Shown piece after piece: positions 35,571-42,991 of a DNA stretch of 64,000 bases. Position 1 is the first letter of the stretch. Each line of letters begins with the position of its first letter. The translations under genes and the position numbers were made by a program. Under the pieces are notes generated by a model. That model did no database searches. It was not told the DNA's origin and was given only the letters and a program-made list of their open reading frames with translations. Source of the DNA: JBCBKL01 sp963922565 (lineage in GTDB: Bacteria; Pseudomonadota; Alphaproteobacteria; Rhodobacterales; Rhodobacteraceae); NCBI GenBank assembly GCA_963922565.1, contig CAWUIQ010000004.1:1-64000 (forward strand). The letters are read 5' to 3'.

Positions 35571-35651
35571 CGTACCCTACCCAACATTGTTTGTTGGAAA
35601 ACTAGCGATGCGGATGAGTATGTCCAAGCCCGTGGCGAAGCTGTTGTAAGT

Positions 35652-35702
35652 CCTCGGTGCCGCGCACTGGGTGGGGGCAAAAAAAATAACGCGACACCGA
35701 GG
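35652..35702. repeat. 13-bp inverted repeat between RsbW and ggt genes
   Basis: CCTCGGTGCCGCG (35652-35664) and CGCGACACCGAGG (35690-35702) are complementary except at one position, around a 25-nt loop holding an A8 run. A second inverted repeat, GAGGCGC/GCGCCTC (35767-35773 and 35791-35797), lies nearby. The 253-bp interval has no gene; no T-tract follows either stem. Confidence 0.55.
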
Positions 35703-35823
35703 GAAGCTATATGCAGCTTACAGGGCAAGTTATCGGGGTGAAACAAGGCACGATTGTGGTGGCGCGGAGGCGCTTTTGGGATTGCTCTCGGCGCCTCGAC
35801 GGGCATGAGCGGCTATCCGCTGA

Positions 35824-36297
35824 TTAGGATTGTCTCGACTTTGTGGCCACGGCGAGCCGTAGTGAAAGGCGATTTTCCCAGCCGACGCGCTTGTAATCCA
35901 CGTCTTTCGCGAGGTCCTTGATCAGGAACCAGCCAAAGCCGCCTTCCGGAAGTTGCATTTTGTCCACATTCAGATTCGCAGGGCGTCCCAAGGGGGTCTC
36001 ACCATCCGGCATACCGACCCCCTGATCGGTGATGGTGAGATGCAACCCGTTCGACCGATGCTTGCAATGGATGTTTATTGGCCCCGCAGGATTCCCTTCC
36101 GGATAGGCGTGTTCGACCACATTATTCAGTGCCTCGGCCATCACCAGTTCAACCGTCCCGGCCTCTTCGACATCGAGCGAAAGGGGCTTTAGCCTGCGTA
36201 ATAGCTGTTCGAGCGCATCCCGAACTGAAAATTCGTCACTTTGGACGGAGAACTGAAAAGCGGGCAGCATCGAGACCATTGGCTCGAATCCTAACAT
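35824..36297 (-). CDS. RsbW-type ATP-binding anti-sigma factor / serine kinase
   Basis: 157 aa HATPase_c domain: ELVMAEALNNVVEHAYPEG (N box), TITDQGVGMPDG (G1) and GGFGWFLIKDLAKDVDYKR (G2). This is the stand-alone GHKL kinase fold of RsbW/SpoIIAB. It lies 9 bp after a STAS antagonist gene, so the two are a partner-switching pair. The sigma factor or other output is not in the window. Met7 or Met10 are alternative starts. Confidence 0.88.
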   Translation of the reverse strand: MLGFEPMVSMLPAFQFSVQSDEFSVRDALEQLLRRLKPLSLDVEEAGTVELVMAEALNNVVEHAYPEGNPAGPINIHCKHRSNGLHLTITDQGVGMPDGETPLGRPANLNVDKMQLPEGGFGWFLIKDLAKDVDYKRVGWENRLSLRLAVATKSRQS

Positions 36298-36306
36298 TTT
36301 TGAGAT

Positions 36307-36645
36307 TTAGTTCTTGAGGTTATCCAAAGCGCCTTCGAGCGTGGGATATACAGGAAATACGCTATCCATGCGCGTCAGCCGAAAAACCTTTTCTACGGTT
36401 GGGGTCAGTCCGGCCAGAGCCAGCGTGCGCCCCTTGCCCATGTTCTTCATCGAGGCGACGATGGCCCCCAGGCCACTTGAATCGATGAATTCAACGACGC
36501 TGAGGTCAAGAACGACGACGTCGGACCCCCCATCTGTCTTTTCCCGCATCGCGTCCTTGAATTCGATAGCGACCGCGGCGTCGATCCGTGCATCATTGAC
36601 AGCGACGACCTGCAGGGCATCCTGCTGCGAACTGGTCAGTTCCAT
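36307..36645 (-). CDS. STAS-domain anti-sigma-factor antagonist
   Basis: 112 aa. VVLDLSVVEFIDSSGLGAIV holds the phosphorylatable Ser (Ser56/57) of the SpoIIAA/RsbV family. It is the partner of the RsbW-like kinase encoded 9 bp downstream: the kinase phosphorylates it, and the unphosphorylated form binds the kinase and frees the target. AGAGG precedes the start. It is divergent from the thiolase gene, with an inverted repeat between. Confidence 0.9.
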   Translation of the reverse strand: MELTSSQQDALQVVAVNDARIDAAVAIEFKDAMREKTDGGSDVVVLDLSVVEFIDSSGLGAIVASMKNMGKGRTLALAGLTPTVEKVFRLTRMDSVFPVYPTLEGALDNLKN

Positions 36646-36669
36646 TGCGACGACCTCTTGAAAATCACG

Positions 36670-36695
36670 TTTCGTTCGCGTGTTTAAGAACGAAA
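36670..36695. promoter_or_regulatory. Inverted repeat in the STAS-thiolase divergent promoter region
   Basis: TTTCGTTC (36670-36677), 10-nt spacer, GAACGAAA (36688-36695): perfect 8-bp arms in the 87-bp interval between divergent starts. Half-site spacing of 18 bp suits a dimeric regulator. Confidence 0.45.
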
Positions 36696-36732
36696 GGTTA
36701 CCAACTCGTGTTCAGCCGGGGAGAACAGGAAC

Positions 36733-37905
36733 ATGAAAGACGTCGTCATTGCCGGGGCGGCCCGAACGCCGATGGGTGGTTTTCAGGGCGAATTGTCAGC
36801 CAAGAACGCTGCTGAACTGGGTGGCGTCGCCATAAAGGCAGCTATGGATGGGGCCGGCACCGCGACCGTCGATGCAGTCATCATGGGCTGTGTTCTGCCA
36901 GCCGGTCAGGGGCAGGCACCGGCGCGTCAGGCCGGGTTCCATGCGGGCCTTGGCGAAGAGGTCCCGGCGACCACGCTGAACAAGATGTGTGGTTCGGGCA
37001 TGAAAGCGGCGATGGTGGCCTTCGACCAGATTGCGCTTGGCCAAAACGACATCATGGTCGCCGGCGGGATGGAGAGCATGACGAATGCCCCGTACCTTCT
37101 GCCCAAGATGCGCGGCGGCGCGCGCCTTGGCCATGGTCAGGTGATCGACCACATGTTCCTCGACGGCCTCGAAGACGCCTATGACAAAGGCCGTCTTATG
37201 GGCACCTTTGCCGAGGACTGCGCGGAGCGTTACCAGTTCACTCGCGAAGCACAGGATGCCTATGCGCTTGCCTCTCTGAGCCGCGCGACTGAAGCGCAAG
37301 AGAGCGGCGCCTTTGCGGACGAGGTCACGACCGTCGAAGTGGTAGGCCGAAAGGCGACGGTCTCAGTCAGTGCCGATGAGCAGCCCAAGACCGCTCGCCC
37401 CGACAAGATCCCGACGCTCAAGCCCGCCTTTCGTGAGGGTGGGACGGTGACCGCAGCCAATTCGTCATCCATCTCTGACGGGGCGGCGGCCCTTGTACTG
37501 GCCTCGGCCGAAGCCGCTGAAAGCCAGGGTCTTGCCGTACGCGCCAGAATCCTGGGTCATGCCAGCCACGCACAAGCGCCGGGTCTCTTTACGACTGCCC
37601 CCGTTCCGGCCGCACAAAAGCTGCTCGCTAGGATTGGTTGGTCGAAGGAGGATGTGGATCTGTGGGAAGTGAACGAGGCCTTTGCGGTCGTTCCCATGGC
37701 CTTCATGCATGAGATGGGTCTCAGCTCCGAGATCGTTAACGTGAACGGCGGTGCCTGCGCCCTGGGCCACCCGATCGGCGCGTCTGGCGCACGGATCATG
37801 GTCACCCTTGTCAATGCGCTGGAAAAACGTGGACTGAAACGAGGTGTTGCCGCGATCTGCATCGGCGGCGGTGAAGGCACGGCAATCGCGATTGAGCTGC
37901 CATGA
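36733..37905 (+). CDS. Acetyl-CoA C-acetyltransferase (thiolase)
   Basis: 390 aa. Acylated Cys86 in LNKMCGSGMKA, His in ALGHPIGASGARI (about 346) and Cys in AICIGGGEGTA (about 376) complete the thiolase triad; length and motifs fit biosynthetic/AtoB-type enzymes. It condenses two acetyl-CoA or cleaves acetoacetyl-CoA. It overlaps the next gene by ATGA (37902-37905). No phaB or bdh partner is adjacent. Confidence 0.93.
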   Translation: MKDVVIAGAARTPMGGFQGELSAKNAAELGGVAIKAAMDGAGTATVDAVIMGCVLPAGQGQAPARQAGFHAGLGEEVPATTLNKMCGSGMKAAMVAFDQIALGQNDIMVAGGMESMTNAPYLLPKMRGGARLGHGQVIDHMFLDGLEDAYDKGRLMGTFAEDCAERYQFTREAQDAYALASLSRATEAQESGAFADEVTTVEVVGRKATVSVSADEQPKTARPDKIPTLKPAFREGGTVTAANSSSISDGAAALVLASAEAAESQGLAVRARILGHASHAQAPGLFTTAPVPAAQKLLARIGWSKEDVDLWEVNEAFAVVPMAFMHEMGLSSEIVNVNGGACALGHPIGASGARIMVTLVNALEKRGLKRGVAAICIGGGEGTAIAIELP

Positions 37906-38369
37906 CCCAGGTCGACTACCGGGCCTTGTCGCAATCGATCGCCGCACTGACCGAGGGCGAGACGGATTCGGTGGCGCTTATGGCGACGGTCGCATGCGAA
38001 GTGCATCACAGCGACGACCGGTTCGACTGGACCGGTTTCTACCGCGTGACAGCGCCAGAGCTGCTCAAGATCGGACCGTATCAGGGCGGACATGGTTGCC
38101 TCGTCATTCCCTTCGACAAAGGCGTCTGTGGCGCTGCCGCGCGGACGGGATCAACGCAGTTGGTTCCCGATGTCGAGGCATTTCCCGGTCACATCGCGTG
38201 CGCGAGTTCCACAAAGTCAGAACTGGTTTTGCCGGTGCACGATCTGCACGGGGACCTGATCGCTGTTTTCGACATCGACAGCGATCAGCCTGCTGCGTTT
38301 TCCGACACAGATGCGGAGCAACTTGGAACCATCCTGCGGGATGTCTTCGCCGCACGAGAAATTAGTTGA
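37902..38369 (+). CDS. Free methionine-(R)-sulfoxide reductase (GAF domain, fRMsr)
   Basis: 155 aa GAF domain. Cys66, Cys76 (GVCG) and Cys100 (HIAC) have exactly the 10- and 24-residue spacing of the catalytic cysteines in E. coli fRMsr (84, 94, 118), and SELVLPV and FDIDSD are also shared. The enzyme reduces free Met-R-sulfoxide with thioredoxin. It is coupled to the thiolase gene by a 4-bp overlap. Confidence 0.88.
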   Translation: MTQVDYRALSQSIAALTEGETDSVALMATVACEVHHSDDRFDWTGFYRVTAPELLKIGPYQGGHGCLVIPFDKGVCGAAARTGSTQLVPDVEAFPGHIACASSTKSELVLPVHDLHGDLIAVFDIDSDQPAAFSDTDAEQLGTILRDVFAAREIS

Positions 38370-38390
38370 TTTTGATGGCTTTTATGCCAT

Positions 38391-38417
38391 CGTGAAAAAC
38401 AGCTCAATTTTTTCACG
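38391..38417. promoter_or_regulatory. Candidate operator of the XRE-cupin regulator
   Basis: CGTGAAAAA (38391-38399), 9-nt spacer, TTTTTCACG (38409-38417): a perfect 9-bp inverted repeat ending 8 nt before the regulator start. The half-site TTTTTCACA recurs at 39074-39082, upstream of the methylglycine operon. A small hairpin GATGGC/GCCATC (38374-38391) sits immediately before it. Confidence 0.6.
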
Positions 38418-38425
38418 GGCGGATA

Positions 38426-38998
38426 ATGTTGCAGTCAGACGTCGAACGTTCACGAACCATAGGGGCGGACCTACGTGCGCTTCGAAAGGCGCGCGGTCTG
38501 ACGCTTCAAGAATTGGCCGATCGGATCGAACGGTCCGTTGGTTGGCTGAGTCAAGTTGAGCGGGACCTTTCGGAACCATCGCTGAGCGACCTGCGGCTTC
38601 TGGCCGGTGAACTGGATGTATCGATCTCAACACTTTTCCGGCACGACGCGGCGCCTGCTGATGAGGCTGGGCTGGTTGTCCGGTCAAAGGCACGCCGCCC
38701 AATCGGATCGCGTGCCGCTGGGCTGGTGGAAGAACTGCTATCGCCGGATCTGACCGACGATTTCGAAATGGTGCATTGCATCTTCGAAGCGCATTCCGAG
38801 ATCCCCGAGATGCTGACGCGCCCGACGCAAGAGGTGGCGTATCTGGTTTCAGGTCGGTTGGAGATCACGATTGGCGACAAGCATTTTTCCCTCAGGGCCG
38901 GTGACAGTTTCCGGATCAGGGGGGAAGAGTTCCGCTGGTCGAACCCCTATGACAAACCTGCCGTGGCGATCTGGGTGATCGCTCCACCGGTGTACTGA
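38426..38998 (+). CDS. XRE-family transcriptional regulator with C-terminal cupin
   Basis: 190 aa. N-terminal helix-turn-helix (about 10-65: LRALRKARGLTLQELADRI, SQVERDLSEPSLSDLRLLA) and a C-terminal cupin_2 sensor (about 110-187: VAYLVSGRLEITIGDKHFSLRAGDSFRI). Such two-domain regulators often control amino-acid, polyamine or betaine use. A near-perfect operator-like repeat lies just upstream, suggesting autoregulation, and the operon it most likely controls starts 147 bp downstream. Confidence 0.9.
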   Translation: MLQSDVERSRTIGADLRALRKARGLTLQELADRIERSVGWLSQVERDLSEPSLSDLRLLAGELDVSISTLFRHDAAPADEAGLVVRSKARRPIGSRAAGLVEELLSPDLTDDFEMVHCIFEAHSEIPEMLTRPTQEVAYLVSGRLEITIGDKHFSLRAGDSFRIRGEEFRWSNPYDKPAVAIWVIAPPVY

Positions 38999-39145
38999 TG
39001 GCCGTTGTCACGGGGTCCTTTGTCGCCCGGCAAAGCCATTATCACGTCCCATTGCCAGCAAGCCGGCTTGGGGTTTTTCACACAAATTGCCGAAACATTG
39101 CGCCGGTCCGGATGACTGACGCCTCTTCAATCATGGGAGAAAGAG

Positions 39146-41593
39146 ATGAGTGACTTTCCCACCACCGCCCGCGTCGTCATCATTGGTGGCGGCGTTGTTG
39201 GCGCGTCGAGCCTCTACCACCTCGCCAAGGCGGGTTGGACAGACTGCGTGCTTCTGGAAAAGAACGAGCTGACAGCCGGTTCTACTTGGCATGCGGCCGG
39301 TAACTGCCCGTCTTTCAGCACCTCGTGGGCAGTGATGAACATGCAGCGCTATTCGCTGTCGCTTTATGCCGGTCTCGCCGAAGAGGTGGACTATCCGATG
39401 AACTATCACGTGACCGGATCGATCCGCCTTGCACATTCGCGCGAGCGCATGATGGAGTTCGAGCGCGCCAAATCCATGGGTCTGTATCAGGGGATGGAGC
39501 TGGAGATGATGTCGCTGGCCGACGTCAAGGATGCCTATCCCTTCATCGAAACCCACGACCTTGAAGGCGCGCTTTGGGACCCTGACGACGGTGACATCGA
39601 TCCCGCCCAGCTAACACAGGCGTTGGCCAAGGGCGCGCGCCAGATGGGTGCGAGGATTGAACGCTTCTGCCCGGCAACTGGGGTGAGCCGCGAACACGGT
39701 GAATGGATCGTTCACACTGCCAAGGGCGATATTCGCTGCGAAAAAGTTGTCAACGCCGCCGGATACTACGCGCAGCGCGTTGGTGAATGGTTCAAGCCCT
39801 TCGGTGGCCGGACCGTCCCGATGGCTGTGATGTCCCACCAGTATTTTCTGACCGAGGAGATACCGGAGCTCAAGGAATGGACCGAAGCGAACGGGCGCAA
39901 GATACCGCTGCTGCGTGACGTCGACTCCTCATACTATCTCCGGCAGGACAAGCATGGTCTGAACCTTGGACCGTACGAACGGAACTGCAAGGCGCACTGG
40001 ATCACACCGGACGATCCGATGCCCGAGGATTTCAGCTTTCAGCTTTATCCGGATGATCTGGAGCGGTTGGAATGGTACATCGAGGATGCGATGGCCCGTG
40101 TTCCGATCCTGGGTTCACAGGGTGTGAGCCGCGTCATCAATGGCCCGATCCCCTATGCACCCGACGGTCTGCCACTGATCGGGCCGATGCCGGGCGTGCC
40201 GAATGCCTATGAGGCCTGCGTGTTTACCTTTGGCATCACCCAAGGCGGCGGCGCTGGCAAAGTGTTGGGCGAATGGATCACCGAAGGCCAGACCGAGTGG
40301 GACATGTGGGCGGTCGATCCGCGGCGCTACACGGACTACACCGATCAGGACTACTGCAATCAAAAGGCGATGGAGGTCTATGGCCACGAATACGCCATGC
40401 ACTTCCCCCATCACGAATGGCCAGCAGGCCGCGACAAGAAGCTTTCGCCCGTTGACGCCAAAGTGCGCGAACTCGGCGGTGTGATGGGCGCCTACAACGG
40501 CTGGGAGCGCGCAAACTGGTTCGCCAAGGACGGCGACGACCTATCCGAAGATGCGACCCAGACATGGGATCGCGCGGGCGCTTGGAGCCAGCGCGTGAAA
40601 GAGGAATGCGAGGCGGTGCGCGATGGTGTCGGCGTGCTCGACCTGCCCGGTTTTTCACGCTTCAACCTCTCGGGCGAGGGCGCTGCGGAGTGGCTGCGGG
40701 GTCGGATTACCGGCGGTCTGCCCAAGGCGGGGCGGTTGAACCTCGCCTATTTCGCAGACGACCGGGGGCGTATCCTGACCGAGATGTCGGTACTTCGGCA
40801 TTCTGAGGATCACTTCACGCTCATCACCGCGGCCACGGCGCAATGGCATGACTTTGACGTGCTGCGCCCGGTGATGGATGCGGGGCTGAGCCTGACGGAT
40901 CACACGACCGAATACTCGACGCTGATCGTCACCGGGCCAAAATCGCGGGGCCTGTTCGAAGCAATCGGCGCTGAGGCCGATCTGAGCCTGCCGTGGCTCT
41001 CGCACCAGGGGGCCAGGATCAACGGCATGGATTGTGCCCTGGCGCGGGTCTCGTTTGCCGGAGAACTGGGTTGGGAGATACATGCGGCCAACTCCGACAT
41101 TCCCGCGCTTTATGATGCAGTGCTCGCGGCTGGTGCTCAGCCATTCGGGATGTATGCGCTGAATTCGCTACGCATCGAAAAAGGTTACCGCACGTGGAAG
41201 GGCGATCTATCCACCGACTACACCCTTTACGAGGGCGGCCTCGACCGCTTCGTCAAGTTGGACAAGCCTCAGGATTTCCCCGGCAAGATCGCCTTGATGA
41301 ACGAAAAGCAGCAAGGATCGAAGAAGCGCTTCATTTCGCTGAAGGTCGATGCGGGTGATCAGGACGCGCCTTACATGGCGACGCTTTGGCACGACGGCGA
41401 TGTCGTGGGTGAGACAACCAGCGGCGACTGGGGTTATCGCGTTGGCGCATCGATTGCGCTTGGCATGATCCGCACCGATCTGGCCGTTCCCGGTACCGAA
41501 ATCGAAGTCGACATATTCGGTGAGAAACGTCGCGCGGTTGTCCAGCCCGAAGGCCCACTGTGGGACCCGGAGAATGAAAGGCTGCGGGCGTGA
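39146..41593 (+). CDS. FAD-dependent dimethylglycine dehydrogenase-like protein with GcvT domain
   Basis: 815 aa. The N-terminal DAO domain has GGGVVG (14-19) and ELTAGSTWHAAG, whose His49 matches the covalent-FAD His of dimethylglycine dehydrogenase. The C-terminal half is a GcvT/aminomethyltransferase domain (from about residue 430) that passes the one-carbon unit to tetrahydrofolate. GGAGAAAGAG precedes the ATG. It is the first gene of a tightly packed four-gene operon and a paralogue of the last one, with the same length. Assigned by motif and context; related N-methyl substrates remain possible. Confidence 0.83.
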   Translation: MSDFPTTARVVIIGGGVVGASSLYHLAKAGWTDCVLLEKNELTAGSTWHAAGNCPSFSTSWAVMNMQRYSLSLYAGLAEEVDYPMNYHVTGSIRLAHSRERMMEFERAKSMGLYQGMELEMMSLADVKDAYPFIETHDLEGALWDPDDGDIDPAQLTQALAKGARQMGARIERFCPATGVSREHGEWIVHTAKGDIRCEKVVNAAGYYAQRVGEWFKPFGGRTVPMAVMSHQYFLTEEIPELKEWTEANGRKIPLLRDVDSSYYLRQDKHGLNLGPYERNCKAHWITPDDPMPEDFSFQLYPDDLERLEWYIEDAMARVPILGSQGVSRVINGPIPYAPDGLPLIGPMPGVPNAYEACVFTFGITQGGGAGKVLGEWITEGQTEWDMWAVDPRRYTDYTDQDYCNQKAMEVYGHEYAMHFPHHEWPAGRDKKLSPVDAKVRELGGVMGAYNGWERANWFAKDGDDLSEDATQTWDRAGAWSQRVKEECEAVRDGVGVLDLPGFSRFNLSGEGAAEWLRGRITGGLPKAGRLNLAYFADDRGRILTEMSVLRHSEDHFTLITAATAQWHDFDVLRPVMDAGLSLTDHTTEYSTLIVTGPKSRGLFEAIGAEADLSLPWLSHQGARINGMDCALARVSFAGELGWEIHAANSDIPALYDAVLAAGAQPFGMYALNSLRIEKGYRTWKGDLSTDYTLYEGGLDRFVKLDKPQDFPGKIALMNEKQQGSKKRFISLKVDAGDQDAPYMATLWHDGDVVGETTSGDWGYRVGASIALGMIRTDLAVPGTEIEVDIFGEKRRAVVQPEGPLWDPENERLRA

Positions 41594-42060
41594 GCACGGC
41601 GGCCCTCACCCATCTGCCCCCTGGCGAGGGGACCAACTATCAGTGGGAAAACGACCACACGTTCGTGAAGGTTTCCGGCGGCGATACGGGCGGCGCCTAC
41701 ACGCTGATGGAGGACAACCTGAAGGCCAGCTTCGCCTTGGGCCTTCATAGGCACGACCACCATGCCGAGACCTTCTATATTCTGGATGGGACGGTCGATT
41801 TCTATGTCGATGGCGACTGGATCAAAGCCCGGGCGGGCACGACGCTGCATGTGCCGCCGGGCGTTCCCCATGCCTGTCGAGCATCGGGTGGCCCCGCAAA
41901 GATGCTGATGATCTACCAGCCATCGGGCTTTGACGGCTTTCTGGCTGAGCTGGCTCAGATGTCAGAGGAAGACTATGCCGATACGGCAAAGATGGACGCC
42001 CTGAACGCAAAGTACGACATCGTTCAGATGGGTCCGGTGCCGCCAAATCCGGGCGAGTGA
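41590..42060 (+). CDS. Cupin-domain protein in methylglycine operon
   Basis: 156 aa. GTG start overlaps the stop of the dehydrogenase gene (GTGA). A single cupin barrel shows motif 1 LHRHDHHAETFYILDGTVDFYVDG and motif 2 VPPGVPHACR, with the His/Glu metal ligands. Enzyme or small-molecule sensor cannot be separated; its position within the operon suggests it acts on the same substrates. It overlaps or abuts the next gene. Confidence 0.85.
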   Translation: MSTAALTHLPPGEGTNYQWENDHTFVKVSGGDTGGAYTLMEDNLKASFALGLHRHDHHAETFYILDGTVDFYVDGDWIKARAGTTLHVPPGVPHACRASGGPAKMLMIYQPSGFDGFLAELAQMSEEDYADTAKMDALNAKYDIVQMGPVPPNPGE

Positions 42061-42062
42061 AG

Positions 42063-42983
42063 ATGGCAGAGGTTACACTTCTTGACGGCGGTATGGGGCA
42101 GGAGCTGGTCCATCGTTCGGGCAAGCCTGCTGCACCGCTTTGGTCAACGCAGGTCATGATCGACCGGCCCGGTTTGGTCGGTGCAGTTCATGCGGATTAT
42201 CTTAACGCCGGGGCCACGGTCGCAACCACCAACACCTATGCCATTCATCGCGACAGGCTGCGCAGCGGGCAACTGAACCACTATGCCACTGCGGGCGATG
42301 ATTTGCCTGACCGCGAGCATATGCTCGAGGACCTCCTGACCGCCGCGCTTGACGAAACCGATGCCGTGCGGGGACGGTCGCGGGTTGCGGGTGCGGTTGG
42401 GCCCCTTGGTGCAAGTTATCGATCCGATCTTCATCCCGATCTTACCACTGCAACCCGTCTTTATGCCGAGGTGGCACAGATCCTCGCCCCGCGTGTCGAT
42501 CTTTTGATCTTCGAAACCATTGCCTCGGTCGATGCGGCGCGTGCCTGCCTTGCGGCGGGGCGTCAGACCAATCGCCCCGTCTGGCTGGCACTCACAGTGG
42601 ACGACGAAGACGGGACAATCCTGCGCTCAGGCGAACCGCTCTCTGACGTCTTGGGCATCGCCCGTGAAGCAGATGCTGCGCTCGCCAATTGCTCGGCTCC
42701 GGAAGTGATGCGCGATGCGCTCGATGTGCTGGCCGCGACCGGCCTACCGACAGGCGCCTACGGCAACGGGTTCGCCGAGATCACCAAGGCCTTCCTTGCC
42801 GGTGGCACGACAGCAGCGGGCCTGCAGGCGCGCCGCGACATGGGCCCGGCCATCTATGCGGACCATGCGCTTGAGTGGTTGGATCACGGCGCCACAATCA
42901 TCGGCGGCTGCTGCGAAGTCGGGCCCGCCCATATCTCGGAAATCGCCAACCGCCTGCGCGCGGCCGGCCATACGATCGTTTAG
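42063..42983 (+). CDS. Homocysteine S-methyltransferase family protein (BHMT/MmuM-like)
   Basis: 306 aa from the ATG at 42063; a GTG at 42057 overlapping the upstream stop is equally possible. LLDGGMGQEL at the N-terminus, the first zinc Cys in ANCSAPEVM and the pair in IIGGCCEVGP give the Cys/Cys-Cys zinc site of betaine- and S-methylmethionine-homocysteine methyltransferases. The length is MmuM-like, shorter than animal BHMT. Its place between a dimethylglycine- and a sarcosine-dehydrogenase-like gene argues for glycine betaine as donor, giving methionine and dimethylglycine; S-methylmethionine or DMSP cannot be excluded. Confidence 0.85.
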   Translation: MAEVTLLDGGMGQELVHRSGKPAAPLWSTQVMIDRPGLVGAVHADYLNAGATVATTNTYAIHRDRLRSGQLNHYATAGDDLPDREHMLEDLLTAALDETDAVRGRSRVAGAVGPLGASYRSDLHPDLTTATRLYAEVAQILAPRVDLLIFETIASVDAARACLAAGRQTNRPVWLALTVDDEDGTILRSGEPLSDVLGIAREADAALANCSAPEVMRDALDVLAATGLPTGAYGNGFAEITKAFLAGGTTAAGLQARRDMGPAIYADHALEWLDHGATIIGGCCEVGPAHISEIANRLRAAGHTIV

Positions 42984-42991
42984 GGGGCGTC

